DNA of 64,000 nucleotides from Luteolibacter sp. SL250 (GCF_026625605.1 NZ_CP113054.1:2976001-3040000), one strand, 5' to 3'. Positions 36,501-45,577 are shown, counted from the first letter of the stretch. The notes: a model not told the origin generated them from the sequence alone. Made by a program: numbers and translations.

Positions 36501-37075
36501 ACCCGGGTCTCATCGATCCGAAGTACCTCAAGGAGGAATCCGCGAAGATGGAGTCCCTCTTCTACCTGCTGGACCAGCTCCACGAGGAAGGCCACAAGGT
36601 GCTCGTCTTCTCCCAGTTCGTGTCGATGCTGGACCTCATCAAGGCCCGCCTCGAACTGGAAGGCCGCCCCTACCACTACCTCACCGGCCAGACCAAGGAC
36701 CGGAAAGGCGAAATCGAGCGCTTCCAGACCACCAAGGATCCATCCGTCTTCATGCTTTCCCTGAAAGCCGGTGGCGCCGGTCTGAACCTGACGTCCGCGT
36801 CCTACGTCATCCTCTATGATCCATGGTGGAACCCGGCCGTGGAGAACCAGGCCATCGACCGTACCCACCGCATCGGCCAGAAGAACAAGGTCATCGCCTA
36901 CCGCCTGCTCACCCGTGACACGGTGGAGGAGAAGATCCGGATCCTCCAGCACCAGAAGACCCAGCTCGTCACCAACGTGCTCGGCGACGAAGGCTTCGCC
37001 TCCAACCTCGGCCTCGACGACCTGCAGTTCATCCTGAACCACAGCATCGACGATGAAGAGGACATGAAGAAGTAA
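33575..37075 (+). CDS. Snf2-family DEAD/DEAH-box helicase
   Basis: A 1166-residue Swi2/Snf2-type ATPase that moves on double-stranded DNA or remodels bound proteins. Residues 1-680 are a long N-terminal region without a recognised domain and without the SWIM zinc motif of many relatives. The motor is C-terminal: motif I DDMGLGKTIQSLTYL near 720, motif II DEGQQIKN near 822, TGTPIENRL near 850, VLVFSQFVSMLDLI near 1010, and motif VI QAIDRTHRIGQ near 1093. It stands alone with a strong terminator behind it. The physiological role (RapA-like recycling or DNA repair) is not shown. Confidence 0.93.
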   Translation: MNPDRATLNFLNSFPEEARKRGEMLQKDGAVTQIFGNHLFIQGRVEDETGTFRTSLRLQGNRWFGSCTAEDEIVSGACQYATMMERMHRGEDLPESPNEFDDTPILDIIEEKLGRELDDKEADFVTKIEKRYRRYVIEGELHDHDMVRITPRWEITTYEPLELWPMPPGDILEFWNYIAYAFYKKKLPYPEFMSVITDLGHVQKKMADWEQEREVAAWYDRIEQVNERPPQEAPLDVEFRLVATINEARLEVREKKANVWVQLREKNEIEHYVSLHHEAALLMDSSSQTLWEHFLSYVRKQGDTTLDFDQEEACRFMNRIFRQPALKGYIVNLDDKDFKVVTDALKWVCEDDPYDPKSFALQLVTAAGENVSHSVRLLPGRKEFYQSDETVFPGPPRWLEETEVMPRYLIPKRVIDSLEGVEFLRKIGASLPESLVKRVVDLELKPRFEMKLVAGLTAAETEHLVIDVQAIESKGRRTERLTKEGWELVEQQPLKGKQLLRFAREDLYPVPSILEEMGLTYDEKLLSFKSRITKQFPEKFAEWIKAMPENVDLDIDLRLRSILADPVTAAVRFEVVGQDIDWFDLRIVIDVQGVNLSKAQIRQLVAARGGYVRMEDGSWMRLEIKLDADQREAVTRLGLDPFDLSGETHRMHALQLADPKAAEVFDPKAWERIKNRAGDIQLEVNPDVPEGLNATLRPYQIDGFKFLAYLATNNFGGILADDMGLGKTIQSLTYLLWLFEENERQGGMKKPALVVCPKSVLDVWHSEAGKFTPMLNVKILKNREDIDVNEIQNKIDILVLNYAQLRVCGDLLNEVKWLTTILDEGQQIKNPDSKAAKAARELDSQNRLVLTGTPIENRLLDMWSLMAFAMPGVLGSRAYFKKRFDKRKDPLSQTRLASRLRPFLLRRTKLQVAQDLPPRTEEEVYSKMEGVQIELYKAELKRIQKALLGLDSDEAVKKNSFAILQGLMRLRQICCHPGLIDPKYLKEESAKMESLFYLLDQLHEEGHKVLVFSQFVSMLDLIKARLELEGRPYHYLTGQTKDRKGEIERFQTTKDPSVFMLSLKAGGAGLNLTSASYVILYDPWWNPAVENQAIDRTHRIGQKNKVIAYRLLTRDTVEEKIRILQHQKTQLVTNVLGDEGFASNLGLDDLQFILNHSIDDEEDMKK

Positions 37076-37119
37076 CGGCCATACCCCCTTCATGGCGGGA
37101 ACACCAAGGTTCCGCTCCA

Positions 37120-37166
37120 ACATTCGCGTCCCGGCTTCCATCGGAAGACCGGGACGAATGTTTTTT
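37120..37166 (+). terminator. Strong rho-independent terminator after the Snf2 helicase
   Basis: A long hairpin pairs ACATTCG (37120), GTCCCGG and CTTCC with GGAAG, CCGGGAC and GAATGT, with one bulged C and one bulged A, and runs into six T residues ending at 37166. Confidence 0.9.
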
Positions 37167-37696
37167 AGGGGCATCGTCATATCCTCCAGCCCGTGAGAGG
37201 ATGGCACCCACGTTCCTTCCTCAATACGTCAGCGGCCTTGCGCTCGATGTCGCGGTCCCACGCCCCAAGGCGGGAGGCAACAGCCATCCAGCCATGTCTA
37301 TCAGAATCTATCAGACCTCACCGTCCGGATTCACCCATCCGGCCACCAAGCCCACACGCGATTACGTGATCCGGGGATCTTGATATCAAACCGATATGAA
37401 TGAATGATCCGACATCATGAAAAACGCCCCCGTCATGGATTTCTGGGTCACCACCGCCATCTTCCTCAGTGGTCAGACCAAAACTCCCGCAAGCACCCAC
37501 GGAAAAATGCTCCACGAAGTGGTCACCCGCCGCGATACATCAATCCCTCAGGAGAAGGGGTATGAAGTCCGCCACCCGGCGCTGAAACGCAGCCCCTTGT
37601 TTGCAAGCTGAGGATACTCCTCTTACCCCTGTTGCCTTTTCCGAGGGCCTCGCGCAGTCACTTCCTGACAGGAGAGCCGCGTGAGGCCTTTCCCTT
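37167..37696. other. Gene-poor stretch
   Basis: No credible gene is seen between the helicase terminator and the small glycine-rich protein. Open frames of about 60 codons exist (for example 37417-37611 +) but show no domain, signal peptide or convincing start. Nothing else was recognised. Confidence 0.5.
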
Positions 37697-38014
37697 TCAG
37701 GGACGGATGCGGACAATCTCGTCGAGATGGCCTTTCAGCGATCCCAAGCCAATGGCGCAACTGGCAGTACCACCCACATAACCGGCCAGAGCCCCCACCA
37801 CGACAGCAGGAATCGTCATGGTTCCCAAGGTGATCATCCCTGCATTCGCGCCAGCGTACGCACCCACTCCCGCACCAGCAACACCGTATGCCATACATCG
37901 CTTCAGAACATTGAAAAGATACTCCATATCGGAATTGGAGTATCCAAGATTGTCTTTAAGCATGTTGCTCCGGAATTTCAGAAAGTCGGCGGTTTCCATG
38001 GCAAGATCCAGCAC
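37697..38014 (-). CDS. Small glycine/alanine-rich membrane-active-looking protein
   Basis: A 105-residue protein. The first 40 residues are polar and helical. Residues 42-92 are an uninterrupted run rich in Gly and Ala with small-xxx-small spacing (GVAGAGVGAYAGANAG, then VVVGALAGYVGGTA). This resembles the Gly-zipper or two-helix segments of holin-like, toxin or class II bacteriocin-type peptides. No immunity, export or lysis partner lies nearby, so function is open. The gene is isolated in a gene-poor region. Confidence 0.5.
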   Translation of the reverse strand: MLDLAMETADFLKFRSNMLKDNLGYSNSDMEYLFNVLKRCMAYGVAGAGVGAYAGANAGMITLGTMTIPAVVVGALAGYVGGTASCAIGLGSLKGHLDEIVRIRP

Positions 38015-38246
38015 TTATCCAGATACGCTCATCATTTCAAGCAAGATCATCTGCGGTTTCCATAACTCGCGCCAGTGACCGGCTTCGATCCGGGTTCATC
38101 TTCAGGGCGGCGGTTGATGGCCTTTCGACTCCCCCAGATCGACTGATCCACCTCCGCGGCATCCGTGAACACCGGGTGCCGCGATCTTTCTTCATGAATC
38201 CCTTCAGCGGCGTGCCTCCGCAGTCACCAATTTCTCCATGCCCTCA

Positions 38247-39623
38247 TCACTCCTTGTAGCCTGCGGCTTTCCTTGATTCGACGAACTTCCTCGTCGCGTC
38301 GAAGAGTTCCATCTTCCCGGTCCCGCGCGGATCGCCGGTTTGCATCTGGTAGTCCTTCAGGCGTTCCTTCAGACCATTCCGCCTGGAAGCATACGCATCG
38401 TCACCGGCGAGGTTCCTTTTGTGATCCGGGTCATTCTCCAGATCGTAGAATTCCTCCGTGGGAACACCATTCCGTGGGAAACGGATGAGGTATTGGAAAC
38501 GATGGTCGCGGATGGTGCGGGAAGCCAGGCACTCCGGGGGCTGCTCGCCATGCCACTCCAGCCCCGTGGCTATCCAATCGCGCGAAGGGTCGATCCGGCC
38601 TGACTCCGGCGAGCGCAGGATGGGCATCAGGCTTTTCCCGCTCATGGCCTCAGGCACCGGAACTCCGGCGGCCTCCAGCAAGGTGGGAGCGAGATCGGAA
38701 AAATTCACGAAATCATCGACCGAGCGGCCGGACTTCACCACCCCGGGCCACCGCACGGCCAGCGGTTCATGAACACCCCAGTCGTAAGGGGACGCCTTCG
38801 AGCCTGCACATGCGGTCCCATTGTCCGAGGTCACCACAACGATGGTATTGTCCAGCTCTCCCCTGCGTTCCAGTTCCGCCAGCGCCTTCCCCAGCGTCTC
38901 ATCCGCCAGCTTCACTTCATAATACATGTCCGCACGCTGGCCCCGCACCTTGGGCGTGTCCTCCAGAAAGCCCGGCATCGCGATGTCATCCGCCAACACT
39001 CCGAATTTCTTCTCCAGCTTCACCCGGTTGACCGGTGCCCACGGGCCATGCGGCTCCATGATACCCAGCCAGCAGAAGAACGGCGCACCTTCTTTCCTTT
39101 CATCGAGGAACTGCGAGAAGTTCGCCATATAGTCGATGGCGGACACATGCTTCTCCGGTTTCCCGACTTTCACCGTGTTATAGACCTTTCCCGCCACATC
39201 GTCGCCATGACCTTCCGGTGGGAAGACACCCGGCCCCCACCCTTTCCCGATCCGGCCTGTATGATAGCCGGCGTCCGAGAGCAGTTTTGGAAACACGGCG
39301 AACTTCCTGGGCAACCACGCCTGGATGAACGCACCCTGCTCCAGTTCCCAGAAATTCCTGCCGGTGAGCAGGGCCGCGCGGGACGGTGCGCAGCTCGGCG
39401 CGGAAGTGTAGGCATACCTGAACAACGCACCTTCCTTCGCCACACGATCAAAATGGGGCGTCGCCACCTTGCTCCAGCCATAGGCGCTCTTCTCCAGCCA
39501 GCTTTCGTCATCCGTGATGACGAGCAGGATGTTCGGCCTGACTTTGTCCCCCTTCTCCGCGGCGAGAACTGCCGGATGGGACAACAGGAAAAGGAGGAGC
39601 GTGAGATGGCGGATGAGGATCAT
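38247..39623 (-). CDS. Exported sulfatase (heparan N-sulfatase-like)
   Basis: A 458-residue sulfatase that removes sulfate esters or N-sulfate groups from glycans. Signal peptide residues 1-21. The metal-binding DD is in VITDDES, and the formylglycine signature C-A-P-S-R has its Cys at residue 78, followed by LLTGR. GRIGKGWGPG and the late SDNGTACAGSK also fit. The Cys-type signature needs a formylglycine-generating enzyme, not in this window. It lies 42 bases downstream of the rhamnosidase gene on the same strand, suggesting joint attack on a sulfated rhamnose-containing polysaccharide such as algal ulvan or fucoidan-like material. Confidence 0.92.
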   Translation of the reverse strand: MILIRHLTLLLFLLSHPAVLAAEKGDKVRPNILLVITDDESWLEKSAYGWSKVATPHFDRVAKEGALFRYAYTSAPSCAPSRAALLTGRNFWELEQGAFIQAWLPRKFAVFPKLLSDAGYHTGRIGKGWGPGVFPPEGHGDDVAGKVYNTVKVGKPEKHVSAIDYMANFSQFLDERKEGAPFFCWLGIMEPHGPWAPVNRVKLEKKFGVLADDIAMPGFLEDTPKVRGQRADMYYEVKLADETLGKALAELERRGELDNTIVVVTSDNGTACAGSKASPYDWGVHEPLAVRWPGVVKSGRSVDDFVNFSDLAPTLLEAAGVPVPEAMSGKSLMPILRSPESGRIDPSRDWIATGLEWHGEQPPECLASRTIRDHRFQYLIRFPRNGVPTEEFYDLENDPDHKRNLAGDDAYASRRNGLKERLKDYQMQTGDPRGTGKMELFDATRKFVESRKAAGYKE

Positions 39624-39665
39624 GGAGTGCGCGGCTTCCTACTGACCACATTCCTCCCCCGGATG

Positions 39666-42434
39666 CTAGAGCTTAAGTGTCACGGTGTAATTCCCACTCT
39701 TGAGATTCATCGAGGCCGCTCCCACCGGATCGCCGTCCACCTTGACCGAATCGAGCTTCCTGGTCGGAAAGACAAGGGTCCCGGTGGAGTTTGCGGGGAT
39801 CTCCACTTTCCACTCGAAGCTGTCGCCGGACTTCTTCCACGCACTGGAGGCACGACCATATGGGGTCTGGTGCCAGGCGGAGGCGTGGGTGAGCGTACCG
39901 CCGGGGATCGGAGCGAAGATGACGTTCTTGTAGCCGGGCTGCCGCTCATCGTAGTTCAGTCCGGCCACGCTGGCGTAGAGCCATTTCCCGATGGCACCGT
40001 AGGCATAGTGGTTGAGGGAATTCCCTCGCGCCGGGTGGATGCCTTTCTCCTTTGAATAGGCGTCCCAGCGTTCCCACATGGTGGTGGCACCCTGGTTGAC
40101 GGTGAACAACCAGGAAGGATAGGTTTCCTTCTCCAATAGCTCATAGGCCAAATCCACCTCGCCGATCCGGGCGAGCACGGAGGTGAGGATCGGCGTGCCG
40201 ATGAAGCCGGTATTCAGGTGGCTGCCATCTTCCTTGATCTTCCGCACCAAGTGGCCGGCGGCGAGCTTCGCGGTTTCCTCATCCAGCAGTCCGAAGCTGA
40301 GCGGGACGAGGTAGGCGGTCTGGCTTTCGGTGAAGGTCTTCTTTCCGTTCCTGTCGACACGTCCCGCTTCCCCGACGAAGGCGCGGTTGAAGGCAACTTT
40401 GATCTCCTGCGCAAGTGCTGCGAACTCCTTCGCATCATCCTCCTTGCCCAGCACCCTGGCCATGTGCTCCATCATCAGCGTGGTGCGGTAGTGGTAGGCG
40501 GTGCCGACCAGTGCGTTGGGTGTGTCACTGCCGCGCTCCTTGCCACTGCGCTGCGCGGAGACGGAGTTCGGCTGGAGCCAGTCGCCGAAGCCGAATCCCA
40601 TGCGGATCAGATTCTTCGAGGAGTGGTCACGCAGGAAGTGGATCCACTTCTTCATCTGATCGTAGTGATCCTCGAAGATCTTCGTGTTTCCGTAGGCCAT
40701 GTACATCTCGTAGGGCACGATGATGCCCGCGTCCGACCAGCCGCCGCTGCCCCGGTTCTTCACGCCGAAGGGCGCCACATTCGGGTAGGCTCCCCGCTCG
40801 TCCTGCAGGTCGTTCACATCGACCAACCACTTCGTGAAGAATCCCTCAACATCCATGTTGAAGGTGGAGGTGGGAGCGAAGACCTGGGCATCGCCCGTCC
40901 ATCCCAGCCGCTCGTCCCGCTGCGGACAGTCCGTCGGAACCGAGAAGAAGTTCCCCCGCTGGCCCCACTGGATGTTGCTCTGGAGGCGGTTGATCTTTTC
41001 GTTGGAGCATTCGAATCCACCGGTCATCGGCATGGCATTGTGCAGGACCACGCCCTTCAGATTCCCTACACCCGGCTTCTCCCCCTTCTTCAGGCCGCTG
41101 ACCTCCACATACTGGAATCCATGGAAAGTCAGGGTGGGTGCCCAAGTGATGCGTCCATCCTCCTTCGGCGTGTAGGTGTCCTCGGAGATCGCGGCGCGGT
41201 AGTTGTCCACGTAGAGGGTGCCGTCCGGGCGCAGAACCTCTGCGAAACGCAGCTTCACCACGCTGCCTTTTTCCACCGGCATATCCACCAGGCGCGGCCA
41301 GCCGACCATGTTCTGGCCCATGTCGAAGATGAAGACACCATCCGCTATCTCCTTCACACTTGCCGGGGTCAGCTCCTGCATCTCGCTGACCGGTTGGTTG
41401 CGGCGTGGGTCCAGCGCCACCGCCTTGTCGATATCCTGCACCTCAGGTTTGGTCCACTCCCTGGCGTTGAAGCCCGGCTTGTCCCAGCCCGGCATCTCCG
41501 CGTTCGCATCGTAGTCCTCACCGTCGAAGATGTCCCCGAAGACGATGGGACCGGTGGACGCCTGCCAGGTGCCGTCGGTGGAGATCACCTCCTTGGTTCC
41601 GTCGGAGTAGGTGATCTCCAGTTGGCCCAGAAACCACGGCTTCTTGTTATCCCTGCGCTTGCGGTGCAACTGCCCCGCAAACCAGCCGTCGCCGACCAGC
41701 ACACCGATGGCATTTCCTCCCTGCTGGATGAGCGAAGTGACGTCATAAGTGTCCGTCTGTAGACGTATGTCATGCTGTGTCCACCCGGGGACCCACTGCG
41801 TCCTGGAGTCCAGTTGGCGCCCGTTGATGCTCGCCTTGTAAATCCCCTTCGCCGTCGCGTAAAAGCGGGCACTGGTCACTTCCTTGGACGCCCCGAACTC
41901 CTTGCGGAGATAAGCGGGCTTCATGAAGTCGTAGCTCGCCTTCTTGCCCTTCGGGACGGAAGAGCGGTTGAAAAGATACTCCTTCCGACCGGTGGGCAGA
42001 TCCCCGGAGATCCACTGCCCTTTCCACTCGCTGTTGTCCATCAGGCCGGCCTCGAAGTGGTTCACCTCCGACCATGCACCTTCCGCTCCGACCTCGTCCC
42101 AAACCTTCACCATCCAGTAACGCCTGTCACGCGACCGGAGCGCCGGACCCTTGTAGTCCACCTTCACCGACTGCGGTGAATCGATCTTCCCGCTGTCCCA
42201 TACATCCGCCTTGTCCGGCAGCTTGTCCGCGCTGCTCGCCACGACCACCCGGTAGGCCGTCTGCGCGGTGCCATTCCGCACCAGCGGCAACTGCCAGGAG
42301 AAGGATAGATCCTGCAAGCTGTAACCCACAGGATTCCTGAAACTCTCCCCGACCGTGGTGGACGTCGGTTTCAACCCAGCCCCGTGCAGGGCAAGCGGAA
42401 ATAGGGCGAAGAGGATGGTGGCAATGGTCTTCAT
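39666..42434 (-). CDS. Exported alpha-L-rhamnosidase, GH78
   Basis: A 922-residue glycoside hydrolase that releases terminal alpha-L-rhamnose. Signal peptide ATILFALFPLALHG. N-terminal beta domains with FSWQLP and QTAYRVVVASS, then the (alpha/alpha)6 barrel with the GH78 active-site stretch PTDCPQRDERLGWTGDAQVF holding the general acid Glu, and a C-terminal beta domain. The start at MKTIATILF is chosen because it begins the signal peptide; the frame continues upstream to 42554. Same strand as the sulfatase, and in front of it. Confidence 0.93.
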   Translation of the reverse strand: MKTIATILFALFPLALHGAGLKPTSTTVGESFRNPVGYSLQDLSFSWQLPLVRNGTAQTAYRVVVASSADKLPDKADVWDSGKIDSPQSVKVDYKGPALRSRDRRYWMVKVWDEVGAEGAWSEVNHFEAGLMDNSEWKGQWISGDLPTGRKEYLFNRSSVPKGKKASYDFMKPAYLRKEFGASKEVTSARFYATAKGIYKASINGRQLDSRTQWVPGWTQHDIRLQTDTYDVTSLIQQGGNAIGVLVGDGWFAGQLHRKRRDNKKPWFLGQLEITYSDGTKEVISTDGTWQASTGPIVFGDIFDGEDYDANAEMPGWDKPGFNAREWTKPEVQDIDKAVALDPRRNQPVSEMQELTPASVKEIADGVFIFDMGQNMVGWPRLVDMPVEKGSVVKLRFAEVLRPDGTLYVDNYRAAISEDTYTPKEDGRITWAPTLTFHGFQYVEVSGLKKGEKPGVGNLKGVVLHNAMPMTGGFECSNEKINRLQSNIQWGQRGNFFSVPTDCPQRDERLGWTGDAQVFAPTSTFNMDVEGFFTKWLVDVNDLQDERGAYPNVAPFGVKNRGSGGWSDAGIIVPYEMYMAYGNTKIFEDHYDQMKKWIHFLRDHSSKNLIRMGFGFGDWLQPNSVSAQRSGKERGSDTPNALVGTAYHYRTTLMMEHMARVLGKEDDAKEFAALAQEIKVAFNRAFVGEAGRVDRNGKKTFTESQTAYLVPLSFGLLDEETAKLAAGHLVRKIKEDGSHLNTGFIGTPILTSVLARIGEVDLAYELLEKETYPSWLFTVNQGATTMWERWDAYSKEKGIHPARGNSLNHYAYGAIGKWLYASVAGLNYDERQPGYKNVIFAPIPGGTLTHASAWHQTPYGRASSAWKKSGDSFEWKVEIPANSTGTLVFPTRKLDSVKVDGDPVGAASMNLKSGNYTVTLKL

Positions 42435-42618
42435 CGGAAGCTTGGACATGGAAAAAACGGAAATGCAGGGCCGGAGATCCATTCCGGATGCGTGGCGACC
42501 AGCAGGACTGATCCCGATGCCGGCCATCCTGCCAGTCCCAAGCGTGGTATTCATCCCTCAATGGAGGGATAACACACCACCATCGACCACTCCCCACACG
42601 ATATCCCAAAAACTTGGT

Positions 42619-43539
42619 TCAAGAAACCGAGCCAAAGCTCCCTGATTTCCCGGCGGAAGCAATCACCAGACGGACGAGCTCCTGCAATTCAGGACTACTC
42701 TCCCTTGACCGGCACGCGATGCCGAATGAAAAGCGATGTGCGACCGCATTCCGGATTGGCCGCGCAACCACCAGGCCAGGAGACAGACTCTCGAATCCTT
42801 CCTGCACCACCGCCACTCCTTCACCTGATTCCACCATCGCGAGCATGCTCGCAACCGAATCACACTCGGTTTGGATCTTCATCTGGTTGGGCCTGCCAAA
42901 AATCCCCTCAAGCCAACGATGGTGCTCGGGATAGCCTTTCCTGCAAAACACCACGATCGGAAACCCGGTGATCTCGGCAACATCCAGCTCATCACGCGCG
43001 GAGAGCGGATGTCCCGTTGACATCACGACACACGGCGAATGCCTTGTGATCTCATGGTAGTCGATACCGCGAAGTGGCGTTCCCGGTATCCTGACCAACA
43101 AGGCCGCGCCGAGATCCCCGTCCGCCAGCCCCTTGACCATGGAAGACGTGTCCAGATCGAAGAGAGTCACGCGGATCCATGGACAAGCCCGGCGCATTTC
43201 TTTCAGAACCTCCGGAAGTATGCGGCTGGACATCGAAGGTACATAGCCGACACGGAGTTCCTTCGATTGCTGTCCGTCCAATTCCCTGACCGATTCGAAG
43301 ATCCGGTCGAGCCGGGAGATCAGATCCCGGGCCTGGGTGAGGAAATGCTGCCCTGCGAAAGTGAGCCGGATCGACCGGCCAGTCCTGACGAAGAGGGAGA
43401 TCCCCATCTGGGATTCGAGGTCACTCATGCGCCGGCTCAAAGCGGGCTGGGCAATATGGAGCCGCTCCGCAGCCCGGCTGATGTTCTCCTCTTCAGCCAC
43501 GGTCAGAAAGTACCTCAAAGAACGTAATCCGACGTCCAT
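42619..43539 (-). CDS. LysR-family transcriptional regulator
   Basis: A 306-residue regulator. Residues 1-60 form the winged helix-turn-helix (LRYFLTVAEEENISRAAERLHIAQPALSRRMSDLE), and residues 90-295 form the two-lobed effector domain (KELRVGYVPSMSSRILPEVL). The start MDVGLRSLRYF gives the normal N-terminus. It is divergent from the YcaC-like hydrolase gene, with 145 bases between them, the classical arrangement for a LysR protein and its target. The rhamnosidase lies downstream on the same strand and may be unrelated. Confidence 0.93.
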   Translation of the reverse strand: MDVGLRSLRYFLTVAEEENISRAAERLHIAQPALSRRMSDLESQMGISLFVRTGRSIRLTFAGQHFLTQARDLISRLDRIFESVRELDGQQSKELRVGYVPSMSSRILPEVLKEMRRACPWIRVTLFDLDTSSMVKGLADGDLGAALLVRIPGTPLRGIDYHEITRHSPCVVMSTGHPLSARDELDVAEITGFPIVVFCRKGYPEHHRWLEGIFGRPNQMKIQTECDSVASMLAMVESGEGVAVVQEGFESLSPGLVVARPIRNAVAHRFSFGIACRSRESSPELQELVRLVIASAGKSGSFGSVS

Positions 43540-43684
43540 GAAAGAGCATGCTGAACAGGCATGCTGAGCAACGCAAGAGAGCATTTTGAGGATCAGGGGT
43601 GTTGGGATAAGATGACCGCTCCCGAAGGTTTCTGACGGAGTATCCAACCCGATTCAAAATCACCAACAAGACCCAACAATCACG

Positions 43685-44350
43685 ATGAACATTCCAGAAA
43701 ACATGATCGATCCGGCGGATGCCGTGATGTGCCTGATCGACCACCAGAGCGGACTTTTCCAACTCGTCCGCGATATCGACCAACCCGCGCTGCGCAGACA
43801 TGCGGCCTGTCTGTCCCGGGTCTCATATTTGGCCAAGATACCGACCTTTTCCACCGCTTCGGTGCCCGACGGTCCGAATGGCCCGCTGATTCCGGAGATC
43901 CACGACCAGAACCCCGATTGCGTCTACATCCCCCGCACCGGCCAGATCAATGCCTGGCACAACCCGGCGTGGGTGGAGGCCATTGAGAAAACCGGCCGCA
44001 AGACCCTCATCATCGCCGGCACGCTCACCAGCGTCTGCATGTCATTCCCGACATTGAGCGCGCTTGCGGATGGCTACAAGGTCTTCTGTGTCGTCGATGC
44101 GTCGGGCAACTGGTCGTCCATGGCAACTGACATCACCATCGCACGGATCACCCAGGCAGGAGCCTACCCCACCGACACCTATGCGGTTCTGGCCGAACTC
44201 ATGGCGACATGGAACCGTCCGGATGCGTGGGACTTCGCCCAAGCCATGGTGGACTACATCGTGCCCCCCTACAAGGCTCTCATCGAGAGCTACGACAAGG
44301 CCCAGCAGATCCAGCGCGACGGCAAGGAAACGAAGCTCAACCAACAATAA
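43685..44350 (+). CDS. YcaC-like isochorismatase-superfamily hydrolase
   Basis: A 221-residue cysteine hydrolase of the isochorismatase superfamily, YcaC branch. The triad positions Asp19 ([12 protein letters not shown]), Arg84 ([13 protein letters not shown]) and Cys118 ([14 protein letters not shown]) coincide in number with those of E. coli YcaC. The natural substrate is unknown. It is probably controlled by the divergent LysR protein and followed by DoxX-like and DUF5069 genes. Confidence 0.9.
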   Translation: MNIPENMIDPADAVMCLIDHQSGLFQLVRDIDQPALRRHAACLSRVSYLAKIPTFSTASVPDGPNGPLIPEIHDQNPDCVYIPRTGQINAWHNPAWVEAIEKTGRKTLIIAGTLTSVCMSFPTLSALADGYKVFCVVDASGNWSSMATDITIARITQAGAYPTDTYAVLAELMATWNRPDAWDFAQAMVDYIVPPYKALIESYDKAQQIQRDGKETKLNQQ

Positions 44351-44373
44351 CCGGGAGTCCCCCCGAAACCCAA

Positions 44374-44403
44374 TCCGCCTGCGGCAGTTCCGCCGCAGGC
44401 GGA
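44374..44403. repeat. Perfect 12-bp hairpin between the hydrolase and DoxX-like genes
   Basis: TCCGCCTGCGGC (44374-44385) and its exact complement (44392-44403) enclose a 6-base loop. No T-run follows. Possible attenuator, processing site or REP-like element between genes of the same strand. Confidence 0.6.
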
Positions 44404-44419
44404 ACCTCCGCAGCTCACC

Positions 44420-44815
44420 ATGAAACCCGCCGCCAACGTCGCAGCTTTCCTCCTTTTCGGGATCTTCCAGTTCGCCGCCTGGAACCACTTCTTCAGGTTT
44501 CAGGAAATGCCGGCCCCTCCTGAAGGCTCCGCGCCCGCACTTTTCATGGGGGCCATGGTTCCCACAGGTTACTTCACTTTCGTCAAGGTGCTGGAGATCC
44601 TCGGGAGCCTGCTCACCCTGGTACCGGCCACCCGCTCGCTCGGCTTGCTCATTGTCGGCCCCATCGTTGTGAACATTCTCTGCTTCCACGGATTCCTTCT
44701 CGGCGGCGCCGGCCTGTTTCCTTTGCCGCTGGTGGTCTCCCTCTGCTCCGCCTTCCTGCTCTGGACAGAGAGAGGAAGGTTCCGCCATCTGTTCCCCATC
44801 CCTCCGGCACCGTGA
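44420..44815 (+). CDS. DoxX-like family membrane protein
   Basis: A 131-residue protein with four hydrophobic helices and the DoxX-like pattern (FHFF-like WNHFFRF near the start, VPTGYFTFVKVLEILGSLLTLVP, PIVVNILCFHGFL). DoxX-like proteins are small membrane proteins tied to redox or quinone metabolism, with no fixed role. Its stop overlaps the GTG start of the DUF5069 gene by three bases. Confidence 0.8.
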   Translation: MKPAANVAAFLLFGIFQFAAWNHFFRFQEMPAPPEGSAPALFMGAMVPTGYFTFVKVLEILGSLLTLVPATRSLGLLIVGPIVVNILCFHGFLLGGAGLFPLPLVVSLCSAFLLWTERGRFRHLFPIPPAP

Positions 44816-45267
44816 ACCCGGACGCTCTGAAACCCCTGGCAACGGACCTCCGCACCGTGCCGCCACGCAGTCCTCATGAGACACTTGGCGGCTACGTCAT
44901 CGCAGCCCGTGTTGTGGACAAGGGGCGGGCGGATCTTCTCGGCGTGCTCGGGGAATACAACTATCATCCCTGTGGGTTGGCCGCGTTCCTATGGCAGTTC
45001 ACCGGTGTCAGTCCCATGGAGTTCCGTTCGTTCATCGCCACTGGCGCCGATGACGATGCCTGCGGCCGGTGGCTCTCCGGAAAGTCCAAGGTTTCGGAGC
45101 AGGAGGAGATCGTGCGCTGGAACAACCAGATGCGCTGCCAGCTCCTCTGCGACCTGCCGGATTCCTACCAGACCTACTACGAGACCTATATCCCGCGGTA
45201 CTGCCCGCATCCCCATCGAATCCGCTTTTTCTTTGACGTCTATGACGACGAGGAGGGACGGCTTTGA
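44812..45267 (+). CDS. DUF5069 protein
   Basis: A 151-residue cytosolic protein with the DUF5069 pattern: LGGYVIAARVVDKGRADLLG, GEYNYHPCG and, in the second half, RWLSGKSK. The start is the GTG at 44812, which overlaps the DoxX-like stop (GTGA), so the two are translationally coupled. Function unknown, but the family is common in Verrucomicrobia. Confidence 0.8.
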   Translation: MNPDALKPLATDLRTVPPRSPHETLGGYVIAARVVDKGRADLLGVLGEYNYHPCGLAAFLWQFTGVSPMEFRSFIATGADDDACGRWLSGKSKVSEQEEIVRWNNQMRCQLLCDLPDSYQTYYETYIPRYCPHPHRIRFFFDVYDDEEGRL

Positions 45268-45540
45268 CAAATCGGGCCGCCGTTGACGGCAAATCCGCCC
45301 GCTCGCAAACCTAGCGGGGAAGTGCCATCCGATCTCCGGATTCCGCGGGCCGATCAACGTGGTGAACGCCCCACTTTCGGCCATCATCCAAGAAACATCC
45401 GTTCTTATTTATGAGAGCGTCCTCCCTCGGAGAAGCGGGGAAGAACCCGAATCCTCCATCACTCAATACCGACCAATACTCACAGACTCGGTTTGGAAAC
45501 AGTCTCCTTTTTCAGCCCCCCGATGAAATCCAGAAAAGGC
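45268..45540. other. Gene-free stretch
   Basis: No gene, repeat or RNA was recognised between the DUF5069 stop and the tRNA terminator hairpin. Confidence 0.5.
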
Positions 45541-45577
45541 GAAAGCCGTTGAACTCGAAATGAGTTCAACGGCTTTC
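45541..45577 (-). terminator. Terminator hairpin of the tRNA gene
   Basis: A perfect 16-bp stem (GAAAGCCGTTGAACTC and its complement) with a 5-base loop lies two bases beyond the 3' end of the tRNA on the reverse strand. It is followed by GCCTTTTC on that strand. Confidence 0.85.

Noticed and set aside
37417..37611. A 64-codon forward frame after the helicase
   Set aside because: No domain, signal or ribosome-binding site; composition not convincing.
40218..41762. A 514-codon forward frame opposite the rhamnosidase
   Set aside because: Antisense shadow with no recognisable domain.
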